From: Xenorhabdus miraniensis
GTDB taxonomy: Bacteria; Pseudomonadota; Gammaproteobacteria; Enterobacterales; Enterobacteriaceae
DNA length: 64,000 nt
Direction of reading: 5' to 3'
NCBI RefSeq assembly: GCF_002632615.1
Contig: NZ_NITZ01000006.1
Span: 165,291-229,290, forward strand
The notes beneath the pieces are model-generated. The model was not told where the DNA came from. It did not search any database and was given only the letters and a program-made list of their open reading frames with translations. Of the stretch, positions 44,628 to 52,692 are shown piece after piece (positions within the stretch are counted from its first letter, which is position 1; each line of letters starts with the position of its first letter). Made by a program: the position numbers and the translations under genes.

Positions 44628-45533
44628 ATGTTAAAAATGCAAACCGTTATTGATGTCAATAAAGCAATGAAAGAGGTTCTGGAAAAATATCTTGATAACA
44701 AAGTTGCGATTCGTTTTGATTTGCCTGAATTGGATACTGTGCAATCTGATGCGATGGTTAGTGTCTTTCTTTATGATATCTATGAAGATTTGCAGCTTAG
44801 AACAACAGAATCCAGAGTGTTTAATGCCGCTTCTGGAAGGTTATTACCAGGCTGGGTCAATATTAAATGTAATTATCTGATTACCTATTGGGAATCGAGC
44901 AAACCCGCAATAGATGCCAGCAGCCCTGATAGCCAACCTGATAATCAGGCAATACAAGTTATGTCGCAAGTCTTGAATGCTTTGATTAATAACCGCCAAT
45001 TGGCAGGAATTCCCGGCGCTTATACTCAGGTTGTACCACCGAAAGAAAGTTTAAATAGCTTAGGAAACTTTTGGCAATCACTGGGAAATCGCCCACGGCT
45101 TTCTTTAAATTACTCAGTGACAATACCGATTAGCCTCACCGATAAGCAGGATGAGGCGATTCCGGTAAGCACCATTTCTTCTACAGTGGAACAAATTGCA
45201 TCACTCAGTCAGGAAAAGATTAGCCATGCTTTGCGAGAATTACTTATTATGGCACTACAGATACAACCTGTTGCAGAATCAGAAAGTGAAGAAAATATTA
45301 GGCTAGCGCTGAGCAAAGTTGAACTATTAACAACGAAAGAGGCTATGACTCCAGACAATTCAGCAGAAATTTCTATATCCCTGTCTGTATCAGGTATTAC
45401 CCACCAAAAATATCTAGAGGACATCAATAAAATTTTTCATCGCTGGTTAAATGGTAACAAATTTGTTACCACGGTCGATGATTATGGAATCAGGATTAAG
45501 GATATAGAAAAAAACCATCTTTTCGGCATTTAA
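44628..45533 (+). CDS. pvc16: eCIS terminal cap protein Pvc16 (DUF4255-like)
   Basis: 301 residues. The N-terminal region (IDVNKAMKEVLEKYL, then VSVFLYDIYEDLQLR and LPGWVNIKCNYLITYW) follows the DUF4255 pattern of tube-terminator/cap proteins. It closes the distal end of the tube and sheath and is the last structural gene. AAGAGG precedes the start. A long palindrome follows 230 bases later. Confidence 0.88.
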   Translation: MLKMQTVIDVNKAMKEVLEKYLDNKVAIRFDLPELDTVQSDAMVSVFLYDIYEDLQLRTTESRVFNAASGRLLPGWVNIKCNYLITYWESSKPAIDASSPDSQPDNQAIQVMSQVLNALINNRQLAGIPGAYTQVVPPKESLNSLGNFWQSLGNRPRLSLNYSVTIPISLTDKQDEAIPVSTISSTVEQIASLSQEKISHALRELLIMALQIQPVAESESEENIRLALSKVELLTTKEAMTPDNSAEISISLSVSGITHQKYLEDINKIFHRWLNGNKFVTTVDDYGIRIKDIEKNHLFGI

Positions 45534-46050
45534 TTTATTATTGTTTACATAATTCATTAAATAAAATTTTATTTTAACTGTTGTACTATTATGTTTAGTT
45601 TAAGACATAAGAAAAAATGGAAAATCAATTCTGTTTTCCTACTCAAGATTCAGTCAATGGTAGTCAGGAAATAACTTCAAGAATAAAAAAGAAATTAGCC
45701 AAGCAAGAATAATTTACTTTTTTAACATAATGATATCGTTCATCAGCCAAACCCGGCCTAATGACATAAATTAACCTTATTAATAATAAGGTTAATTTAT
45801 CATATATCTTAAACATTCCATTGTTTTTCAATAAGGTTTATTTATTTTAAAATAATATTTATGAATGCACTGACTTGTATATTAAATTGTTGACAAATCA
45901 TAATGTGCATATATGATTATTGCATAATTAATGATTTTCACTGTGATGAATAATTCATCAAATCATGTCATTAAAATAACAATGTAACTAATTTATTAAT
46001 AATTTTATAACACCAGGAACAAACCCTATTGCATTTAAAAAGGAGTTGAG
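45534..46050. other. Gap between the eCIS operon and its cargo genes
   Basis: 517 bases, AT-rich, without a gene. It contains the perfect palindrome at 45766-45800. Because the cargo genes begin after it with their own regulator gene, an internal promoter is likely here, but I could not place it. Confidence 0.6.
45766..45800. terminator. Perfect AT-rich palindrome after pvc16
   Basis: Arms of 17 bp (ATAAATTAACCTTATTA and its complement) meet with a single central base. It could be the operon terminator or an operator for a dimeric regulator; the lack of a loop favours a protein site as much as a hairpin. Confidence 0.6.
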
Positions 46051-46359
46051 GTGTTTATTTCAAAAGACTTAGCAAATTTTATTGTTGTAGCCAAAAACAA
46101 ATCAATAAATAAGGCAACAAAGGAGCTTTTTATCACACAGTCTCCAATTAGCCGAAGCTTAAAAAAACTGGAGTTCTCATTAGGTGTAAAACTTTTTGTC
46201 AGAAAAAACCAAGGATTAGTTTTAACAGAAGAAGGAGAGTGTCTATATAATAAAGTGTTATCAATTTATGAACAACTTAAAAATATCGAAAATGATTACA
46301 AAAATCATAAACAACCCTATTATGACATTTATAAAAAACAACATAATGACTTAACATAA
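46051..46359 (+). CDS. LysR-type regulator reduced to its DNA-binding half
   Basis: 102 residues with a GTG start behind AAGGAG. Residues 1-60 form a typical LysR winged helix-turn-helix (LANFIVVAKNKSINKATKEL, then TQSPISRSLKKLEFSLGVKLF and LTEEGECLYNKVLSIYEQL). The protein stops after the linker helix, so the roughly 200-residue ligand-binding domain of the family is absent. The frame ends cleanly with no continuing homology that I can see. It may be a functional stand-alone DNA-binding protein or a truncation. It lies just upstream of three cargo genes in the same direction, so it may control them. Confidence 0.85.
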   Translation: MFISKDLANFIVVAKNKSINKATKELFITQSPISRSLKKLEFSLGVKLFVRKNQGLVLTEEGECLYNKVLSIYEQLKNIENDYKNHKQPYYDIYKKQHNDLT

Positions 46360-46452
46360 AAAATAATCAGATAGATAAAAAGTCTTTCAAATAACCATTG
46401 AATCATATTCAATAAATTTCAATATAAACACAAATTAAAAAGTAAATTTAAT

Positions 46453-47391
46453 ATGCCTAACTATCTTAGAGAAGCAGAAAAAAATACTTCTGCACAAAAA
46501 CATTCTACCGATAGCAACCTGGATAGCTTTACACCGGGAAATGATTCCATTACTTTAGATCAGATTCGAAATTATAAATTTTGGAAAGAAAACATTTCTC
46601 AATATTACAAATTTATGGTTGTTACCAAGGAGCATTTAAAGAGATTAGATCTCACTTTAAAATCAATGGATTCCGCTGAGTCTTCAAAAATTAACCTGGC
46701 AAAAAATATAGGAACCACTGCACTAGGATCTATATTAAGCACAGCGGGAACGGCTGCCAGTGGTGCTATTGGGGGAGCAATAGGAACCGCCATAGCTGGT
46801 CCAGTAGGAACTATTGTTGGTACAGGGATAGGTATGGCATCAAGTACCGGATTAAATTATCTTAGCAAGAAAGCTGTCGGAAAATTAAATGATCAGCTTG
46901 GAATTGTACATCCTTATCCTAAAACAAGAAATATGATATTAGATATCAATAATTATGATAAGAACTTGATAACTAAAACAATTAAAACTGAAACTAACAA
47001 AGATAATTTGAAAGTCACCGCAGCTAACCTGTTAACATCACAACTTGTGGGTAAATTATCTCCGGTTAAAATCCCCGTATATCAACTTGCTGATTTGGCT
47101 GTATCACATCATAAAGCATCAGGAAAACTCAGAAAGGACAAGGCTGAACATATATTAGATTTCACTAAAAAAATTAATGAAGTGTTAGATGAAAGTCATT
47201 CTGATGCAGTCAAATTTATGCGTAGAGCATATGGCGATCATAAAATGAGCCTTACTGGATTTTCCTCTAGAATAAAGAGAGAAAAATTAACTTTAGACAC
47301 TATGGTGAGAACAAAAAATAAAATAGAAATAAGAATCAACAGCATTAATAGACAAGTATTAAAACTTTCATCAGAAAATAAAGGCGAATAA
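46453..47391 (+). CDS. Putative eCIS cargo toxin 1 with a glycine-zipper hydrophobic segment
   Basis: 312 residues, family not recognised. The first 30 residues are polar and flexible (MPNYLREAEKNTSAQ), like other eCIS cargo leaders. Residues 86-134 are rich in Gly, Ala, Thr and Ile (GAIGGAIGTAIAGPVGTIVGTGIG), a pattern seen in membrane-inserting proteins and colicin-like pores. The rest is Lys-rich and helical. It sits first of three genes downstream of the complete eCIS, the usual place for payloads. Cargo status is inferred from this; a membrane-active role is a guess from the hydrophobic segment. The low GC content is typical of such cargo. Confidence 0.5.
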   Translation: MPNYLREAEKNTSAQKHSTDSNLDSFTPGNDSITLDQIRNYKFWKENISQYYKFMVVTKEHLKRLDLTLKSMDSAESSKINLAKNIGTTALGSILSTAGTAASGAIGGAIGTAIAGPVGTIVGTGIGMASSTGLNYLSKKAVGKLNDQLGIVHPYPKTRNMILDINNYDKNLITKTIKTETNKDNLKVTAANLLTSQLVGKLSPVKIPVYQLADLAVSHHKASGKLRKDKAEHILDFTKKINEVLDESHSDAVKFMRRAYGDHKMSLTGFSSRIKREKLTLDTMVRTKNKIEIRINSINRQVLKLSSENKGE

Positions 47392-47443
47392 TTAATTCAT
47401 AGTAAACATCAACTAATCTTACTTAATAATTCAGAGGTAACAA

Positions 47444-48343
47444 ATGACCTACAGTTATGACAACAAGATGATTTATAAAAAAAAGTCCGGACAAAATAAG
47501 ACCCTGGAGGCTTTGCATCTCGATACACCAGATACAGAAGAAGTTTCTGCTGCTTATCAGCATCAATTAGCTTCTACCATGGAGAAATTTAAAAGTAAAA
47601 CGGACTCAATTCTTGAAGAATCTGAACGCCCTACTCCCGCTAAGAAAAAACCAACAGAGATAAAAAAATATACCAAAAAAGCATTACAAAATTTTGCTGC
47701 CCATGCTGGCTACTTGCATAACAAAACTTATCAAGATGAGTTTGTTAACTTTAAGGATAATAATAAAAACCTGGCGCCCGGAAAATTATTCCCTGGTGTG
47801 GAATTAGTTTTTCCAACTCCCATTGAAATAAACAGACCGATAGGGCCATGGAGAAATAAACATTCCTATGTTATTGAAGATGGGTTTAGAAATAACATGG
47901 CAATTGAATATCGGGTAACAAATACTTCCGCCTTTATCGAAGGATTACAGGATATGTATAAAAAAAATGGGCAAACATTACATCCGATGACACAACTTCT
48001 GGTTGAAGAGCATATCTCACATAACAAGAACATGTTACCAACGATGGCGGGTATTGCCGGGCTTCATGCCGAAGTACAAGCGTTGAACCAGGTATTTATG
48101 GAAGCAGGTAAACCTTCCGATCCCCTCAATCCGGCTCGTTATGCCAAAGCAATGCTTCAATCATCCATTTTCACCAAACGGCTGACCACAAAGAAGGCCG
48201 GGCAAGATTTCCCTGCTTGCCATAACTGCTCAGGTATTATTCAATCACCGGCCAATGTGATTACAGGAACGGTTGACAGTGCAGGTAGTAACTTTTCTGC
48301 TCAGGTTGCAAAACGCCATCGTTCCCAGTCACTGAGTCAATAA
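47444..48343 (+). CDS. Putative eCIS cargo toxin 2, deaminase-like
   Basis: 299 residues. The N-terminal 75 residues are Lys/Glu/Ser-rich and likely disordered, as expected of an eCIS packaging leader. Near the C terminus GLHAEVQALN (His208-Ala209-Glu210) and PACHNC (Cys259, Cys262) reproduce the zinc-binding HAE...PxCxxC signature of the cytidine-deaminase-like fold. The FPACHNCSGII form resembles the YwqJ-like deaminase toxins. The predicted action is deamination of a base in nucleic acid, or of a nucleotide, in the target cell. The zinc ligands and catalytic Glu are all present. The substrate cannot be read from sequence. Confidence 0.72.
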   Translation: MTYSYDNKMIYKKKSGQNKTLEALHLDTPDTEEVSAAYQHQLASTMEKFKSKTDSILEESERPTPAKKKPTEIKKYTKKALQNFAAHAGYLHNKTYQDEFVNFKDNNKNLAPGKLFPGVELVFPTPIEINRPIGPWRNKHSYVIEDGFRNNMAIEYRVTNTSAFIEGLQDMYKKNGQTLHPMTQLLVEEHISHNKNMLPTMAGIAGLHAEVQALNQVFMEAGKPSDPLNPARYAKAMLQSSIFTKRLTTKKAGQDFPACHNCSGIIQSPANVITGTVDSAGSNFSAQVAKRHRSQSLSQ

Positions 48344-48594
48344 ATAACTCTCTTTGTGAACTTGAACAAAGTTTCATAGAAAGCTTTATTTTGCAGCCTA
48401 ATCATAGAATTAATTACAATCATTATTGCCAATTTATTTTTACTACCGATTATTAACAAATAATCACTTAAGCCACGCATTACCCATATAAATCGCCATA
48501 TCCTCATTGAGTATGGAAAGATGTAAAAAGATTGAAGCCTTATAAGAACCAGAAAAATAACAGATCATTCCCATTGAAATATTAAGGAATAGTT
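48344..48594. other. Gap between cargo genes 2 and 3
   Basis: 251 bases with no gene and no clear terminator. The next cargo gene has AAGGAA 9 bases before its start and so may have its own promoter here. Confidence 0.5.
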
Positions 48595-49425
48595 ATGCCA
48601 ACATATGACACTAAAGAAAAAAGAAAATATTCAAAAAATCCTTCACGTAATACTTCGCCTAATAATCAACTTATTGCTCAAAGTCTGGAACCTACCTCAC
48701 AGCAAGAAACAGCAACACCGTTTCTCATCAATGAATTTAAACAAGGTGATATTCTATATGGTCTAAATACACCAAGGGATAGTGCTTTATCAAAGCTAGA
48801 CAAAATGGGATTTAAACGTAAAGGCCCAGCGCCAGATTATTCAAAAACATTATTTTCCAAATTCGGTCAACTTCTTGGAAAAAAGAAAAAAATAAAAACC
48901 AATATACTGATACAAAATGACATAACCAATGCTGTCTGGAACCCCAGTAAACCAACAGAATATGCTGACGATAAAAGTATTAAAAAAGAGTTACATGATT
49001 ATAATCGTGCGATGGGATTTAGGGAGTTTCTATCTGCACACCCTAAATACAATGTTAAAAATGATGAAGCACTTATAACAGCATTAATGAGCAATCCGTC
49101 ACAAAGCGCAGCAGTACCGCTTTGGAAAAAAACAAGTAAAGCTGGATTGGAATATCAGTTAATGCACAGAAAATCACCAGTTCATTTTTTAGCTGATATT
49201 ATTGGAGATGATATTGATACCGTGATATCAAAAAAGGATCATGGTGCAAGTATAACTTCCAGTGAATTACGTTGGCTATATCGCCATAAAGATATCGAAG
49301 AAGTTAAGCAGAATTTAAAATTTTGGCGAGATGGGAAAGCAGTCCCTCACAGTGAAGTGTTTGCTGATGAAAAGTGGAATAGTTATCACCCTAAAAACAG
49401 GTATCCCAAAATCGCTAATCAATAA
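48595..49425 (+). CDS. Putative eCIS cargo toxin 3, unknown activity
   Basis: 276 residues. The leader (MPTYDTKEKRKYSKNPSRNT) is polar and resembles that of cargo 1 in starting Met-Pro-x-Tyr. A second part holds a basic GKKKKIK stretch around residues 94-100. The C-terminal 100 residues include LEYQLMHRKSPVHFLADIIGDDIDTVISK, then SSELRWLYRHK and VKQNLKFWRDG. I have an impression that this pattern recurs at the ends of bacterial toxins, but I cannot name a family or activity. A terminator follows. Its position after the eCIS suggests a payload. Confidence 0.5.
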   Translation: MPTYDTKEKRKYSKNPSRNTSPNNQLIAQSLEPTSQQETATPFLINEFKQGDILYGLNTPRDSALSKLDKMGFKRKGPAPDYSKTLFSKFGQLLGKKKKIKTNILIQNDITNAVWNPSKPTEYADDKSIKKELHDYNRAMGFREFLSAHPKYNVKNDEALITALMSNPSQSAAVPLWKKTSKAGLEYQLMHRKSPVHFLADIIGDDIDTVISKKDHGASITSSELRWLYRHKDIEEVKQNLKFWRDGKAVPHSEVFADEKWNSYHPKNRYPKIANQ

Positions 49426-49445
49426 ATAAGTGAGTATTACTGGAT

Positions 49446-49477
49446 AGCTGGCTAACTCAAAAAGAACTTAGCCAGCT
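49446..49477. terminator. Bidirectional terminator between cargo 3 and the SDR gene
   Basis: AGCTGGCTAA (49446-49455) pairs perfectly with TTAGCCAGCT (49468-49477). The stem has AAAAAG in the loop and lies between two convergent genes, so it can serve both. Confidence 0.75.
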
Positions 49478-49482
49478 TTACA

Positions 49483-50250
49483 CTATTCAAAATCCTTAAA
49501 AGTCGGTCCCTGAAAGTAAACGGCTTTAATGTGGCAACTGCGGGGTTGGGTGATCACAAACCGTAGCGTTTCCCATACGGAACGGCCGTTCAGCATTTTC
49601 TCTCCCATGGTTTTATGGTCATCCAATACTTCATCAAAGCCATTAAGTTCAAAGTCTGGTGGATAAAGCCCCGTCACGCGAATATTTTCTTTGCTTAAGT
49701 GATGGGCTAAATTCTGGCTAAAGCCACTCATGGCATGTTTGGCGGCAAAAAATGCAGGATGAGCAACGGATTCGGTAAATTGAGGAATACCACACACCGA
49801 TACCATAGCAACGATATCTGCACCTTGTGACTGACGCAAACTCGGCAATAATGCTTTGGTCAGCAGGATAGAACCCGTTATACCGGAATTCACAGTGCTA
49901 ACGATATCAGCATCGCTGTCCCCTTCTCCCAAATGCCCTTCCAGCCATTGGGCGGCACTTAAAATCAGGATATCGATAGGTTGCTTGTCTTGCAGTAACT
50001 GACTGGCAAAGTCGCGAACAGAGTCGGCATCACTCAAATCACACTGATAACCCCTGGCAGTACCACCTTCACGACGAATAATCTCACAGGTTGCTTCCGC
50101 GCTGGCTAATTGGCGGGCACAGAGATCAACATACACCCCTTCACGCGCTAACCAAACAGAAACTGCTTGCCCAAAATCGCGGCCACCGCCTGTGATTACA
50201 ACTCGTTTACCTTTTAGCTTACTTGTTCCGCTGGCTTCATTAAACATCAT
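49483..50250 (-). CDS. Short-chain dehydrogenase/reductase family protein lacking the catalytic Tyr
   Basis: 255 residues with a Rossmann start VVITGGGRDFGQ (residues 17-28) and a helix/strand order typical of classical SDRs. Two key positions differ: the usual NNAG is SAAQ (98-101), and the YxxxK active site reads FFAAK (Phe167, Lys171), so the catalytic Tyr is Phe. Ser151 is present. It may therefore bind NAD(P) without ordinary reductase activity, or use a different chemistry. It is transcribed divergently from the alcohol dehydrogenase at 50591. No link to either flanking cluster is obvious. Confidence 0.85.
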   Translation of the reverse strand: MMFNEASGTSKLKGKRVVITGGGRDFGQAVSVWLAREGVYVDLCARQLASAEATCEIIRREGGTARGYQCDLSDADSVRDFASQLLQDKQPIDILILSAAQWLEGHLGEGDSDADIVSTVNSGITGSILLTKALLPSLRQSQGADIVAMVSVCGIPQFTESVAHPAFFAAKHAMSGFSQNLAHHLSKENIRVTGLYPPDFELNGFDEVLDDHKTMGEKMLNGRSVWETLRFVITQPRSCHIKAVYFQGPTFKDFE

Positions 50251-50590
50251 GTGGCTATCCTTATATCAGTTATAAAGCGGGATGAGGAACCATCAGATTT
50301 ATTGGTAATTCACTGTTTAGAAAGCCAACCTTACTTGAGAATTTCCACCAGCGCCCTACTATTTTGTGCTATTTTTGTGCTACCTGAAAAAACTTTAATC
50401 ACATTTAATACGAACTTTTTCCTGAACATATTTGTCATATTTTATTTCACGACTAAATCAGAGAGCATTCTGAAGATCGGAAACGTTGACATCTGCTAAA
50501 CTTCAGGCAGCAGATAACGTAAATCGTGTGCTGGATTACTGTAGTTTTTAACACCATAAAACCACAACCATCACCTGTGAAGGGGGTTAT
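50251..50590. other. Divergent intergenic region between SDR and alcohol dehydrogenase genes
   Basis: 340 bases. An 82-residue frame at 50251-50499 lacks a ribosome site and any family feature, so I do not call it. Promoters of both flanking genes should lie here. Confidence 0.5.
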
Positions 50591-51628
50591 ATGAAAGCAC
50601 TTGTTTATCACGGAGCCGGAAAAAAACGCTGGGAAGAAAAAGCACCACCTCAACTCATTGAACCAACAGATGCTATCGTCCGCATCGTCAAAACTACCAT
50701 CTGTGGCACAGACCTGCATATCCTCAAGGGAGATGTTCCCACTGTCGGGCAAGGCCGGACATTGGGCCATGAAGGTATTGGGATCGTTGAATCAATTGGG
50801 GAGTCGGTCCGCAATATCAAAGTCGGTGACAAGGTGATTATTTCCTGTATCACCGTCTGCGGTAGTTGTACCTATTGTAAACGCCAGCTTTATGCACACT
50901 GTAAAGATGGTGGCTGGATCCTGGGGCATAAAATTGATGGTACACAGGCAGAAAAAGTACGGGTTCCCCATGCTGATAATAGCCTGCATCGTCTGCCGGG
51001 AGGTGTCGATGAAGAAGCGGCATTAATGCTCAGCGACATCCTGCCAACAGGCCTTGAAATTGGTGTTATCAATGGCAGGGTCCAACCGGGACAGACTATC
51101 GCCTTAATTGGCGCGGGGCCAGTCGGGTTATCAGCATTACTGGCATCACAATTTTACTCCCCGGCACATATCATCATGATCGATACTGATGATAACCGCC
51201 TTAGCGTCGCCCGGCAGTTTGGTGCTAACACGGTTATCAACCCGACAAAACAAAACGTAGTAGAAACCATCAACAAACTGACTGACGGTATTGGTGTAGA
51301 CGTCGCTATTGAGTGTGTGGGGATCCCCGCAACTTTCAAAATATGTCAGGATATCATCGCAGCAGGGGGATTCATTGCTAATGTTGGTGTCCACGGCAAA
51401 TCCGTTGATCTGCATCTGGAAAATCTCTGGATCAAAAACATTACCATTACCACCGGACTGGTAAATACGAGCAGTACTCCCATGCTGCTGAAAAGCGTCC
51501 AGTCCGGCAAAATTGCACCTGAAAAGCTGGTCACCCATCATTATCCATTGAGTGAAATAGAAACTGCTTATGAAGTATTTAGTAATGCAGCCCAAGAGAA
51601 GGCATTGAAAATTGTCTTGTCAGCATAA
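50591..51628 (+). CDS. Zinc-dependent alcohol dehydrogenase (MDR family)
   Basis: 345 residues. Catalytic zinc ligands Cys38 (TICGTD) and the GHE motif (His60, Glu61) are present, together with the structural zinc quartet Cys90, Cys93, Cys96 and Cys104. The Rossmann motif is ALIGAGPVGLSAL. The closest known relatives by pattern are secondary-alcohol or isopropanol-type dehydrogenases. Probable reaction: NAD(P)-dependent oxidation of a small alcohol or reduction of the aldehyde or ketone. AAGGGGG precedes the start. It is probably a monocistronic gene, with a terminator downstream. Confidence 0.88.
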   Translation: MKALVYHGAGKKRWEEKAPPQLIEPTDAIVRIVKTTICGTDLHILKGDVPTVGQGRTLGHEGIGIVESIGESVRNIKVGDKVIISCITVCGSCTYCKRQLYAHCKDGGWILGHKIDGTQAEKVRVPHADNSLHRLPGGVDEEAALMLSDILPTGLEIGVINGRVQPGQTIALIGAGPVGLSALLASQFYSPAHIIMIDTDDNRLSVARQFGANTVINPTKQNVVETINKLTDGIGVDVAIECVGIPATFKICQDIIAAGGFIANVGVHGKSVDLHLENLWIKNITITTGLVNTSSTPMLLKSVQSGKIAPEKLVTHHYPLSEIETAYEVFSNAAQEKALKIVLSA

Positions 51629-51690
51629 TGGATATAGCAGGAAGGGTAGCCGGATTGCTCTCTTCCTGCTAAAACTAATACAAAACAGAA

Positions 51691-51746
51691 AAGCCGCCGC
51701 AATATACTGCATCAATGCTCCTATGCAATTCATTACGGCGGCCTTT
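51691..51746 (+). terminator. Terminator after the alcohol dehydrogenase
   Basis: GCCGCCG (51693-51699) pairs with CGGCGGC (51736-51742); A-run before and CTTTAT after suit a bidirectional terminator. The loop is long (about 36 bases) and can fold further. Confidence 0.55.
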
Positions 51747-51747
51747 A

Positions 51748-51786
51748 TACTATATTTGATTACTATATTTGATTACTATATTTGAT
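51748..51786. repeat. 13-bp tandem repeat, three perfect copies, intergenic
   Basis: TACTATATTTGAT is repeated three times without error, then degrades into further TTTGATAT copies. It lies between the alcohol dehydrogenase terminator and hpaR. Confidence 0.92.
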
Positions 51787-51810
51787 ATTACGTTTGATTT
51801 GATATTACAC

Positions 51811-51846
51811 TTAATGTATTAATTAATTATCTTATTAATACATTAA
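51811..51846. repeat. Inverted repeat next to the hpaR stop
   Basis: TTAATGTATTAA (51811-51822) pairs perfectly with TTAATACATTAA (51835-51846) over a 12-base loop. On the minus strand it follows hpaR and may act as its terminator; AT content also permits a protein-binding site. Confidence 0.6.
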
Positions 51847-51858
51847 TAAACCATCAAT

Positions 51859-52308
51859 CTATAGTTCGCTTTCTTCATCCAAATCTTCTTGAGAGAGATT
51901 CCCGATAGCAATAAATTCATCCAATAACCCTAAAAGTTGGGCCAATTTTTCTGGAGAAAAAGCGTTTTCAATCGCCATATAACCCTCAGCAACCTGCCCT
52001 TTTGCCTGCTCATAGAGTTCCTGCCCAGCCGGAGTCAAAGAAACATACAGCTTACGCTGATCATTCATAGGCTTCAGGCGGAAGATAAGCCCATCACGCT
52101 CCATACGTGTCAAAATGCCTGTCAGGCTTGGACGAAGGATACAAGTGAGACAAGCTAAATCATGAAAATCAATAGAACGGCTACTTGCCAGTACACGAAT
52201 AATACGCCACTGCTGTTCAGTTAAATTATAGCTCTTCAAAATAGGCCGAAAAAAACCCATCGCGGTTTCTCTCGCTTGAAGCAATGCAATTGTTAAGGAT
52301 TCATGCAT
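51859..52308 (-). CDS. hpaR: MarR-family repressor of the homoprotocatechuate pathway, HpaR
   Basis: 149 residues of MarR type: LTIALLQARETAMGFFRPIL at the start, the EQQWRIIRVLASS helix, the CLTCILRPSLTGILTRMERDGLIFR recognition region, and a C-terminal dimer helix. HpaR represses the meta-cleavage genes until the substrate is present. It is divergent from hpaG1 with a 384-base gap, the same order as in Escherichia coli. An AT-rich 18-base palindrome upstream of hpaG1 is a candidate operator. Confidence 0.92.
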   Translation of the reverse strand: MHESLTIALLQARETAMGFFRPILKSYNLTEQQWRIIRVLASSRSIDFHDLACLTCILRPSLTGILTRMERDGLIFRLKPMNDQRKLYVSLTPAGQELYEQAKGQVAEGYMAIENAFSPEKLAQLLGLLDEFIAIGNLSQEDLDEESEL

Positions 52309-52692
52309 AAGTAAAAGTGACTCTTTAGTTAATCGCTAGTCATTCTATAAGTTTAACGCCCACGCTATTTATTATAGACAACATGAACACCAAAAAGACT
52401 AACACGCTCATAATCATCCACAAAGGAGAAAGACTTCAACATTAACAAATAAATAAAATCATCCCACCCCTAAAAAGTTAACAATAAGTTAAATACAATC
52501 CCAAATGACCTTGGTTAAAAATATAACAGGCTGATCTTTATGTAGTAAAAATGATCAGCAATAAAGTGTTGTTACATAGATCACAATTAAAATTAACAAT
52601 CAAATTAACATATTGAAGATTGCCCGGACATGATTTATTAATATATTAATAACATTCTCTCTCTAAGCCGCTTAGGTTACAAGGAGTTGTCA
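52309..52692. promoter_or_regulatory. Divergent control region hpaR-hpaG1
   Basis: 384 bases, no gene. It contains the palindrome at 52635-52652 and must hold the hpaR and hpaG promoters. AAGGAG for hpaG1 lies at 52681-52686. Confidence 0.6.
52635..52652. promoter_or_regulatory. Candidate HpaR operator
   Basis: TTATTAATATATTAATAA is a perfect 18-base palindrome 40 bases before the hpaG1 start. MarR repressors bind such palindromes. The hpaR-flanking hairpin at 51811 shares the TTAAT core. Confidence 0.5.

Noticed and set aside
50251..50499. 82-residue hydrophobic frame between the SDR and alcohol dehydrogenase genes
   Set aside because: No ribosome site, no family pattern, and it begins exactly where the divergent SDR gene starts. 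It is probably promoter DNA.
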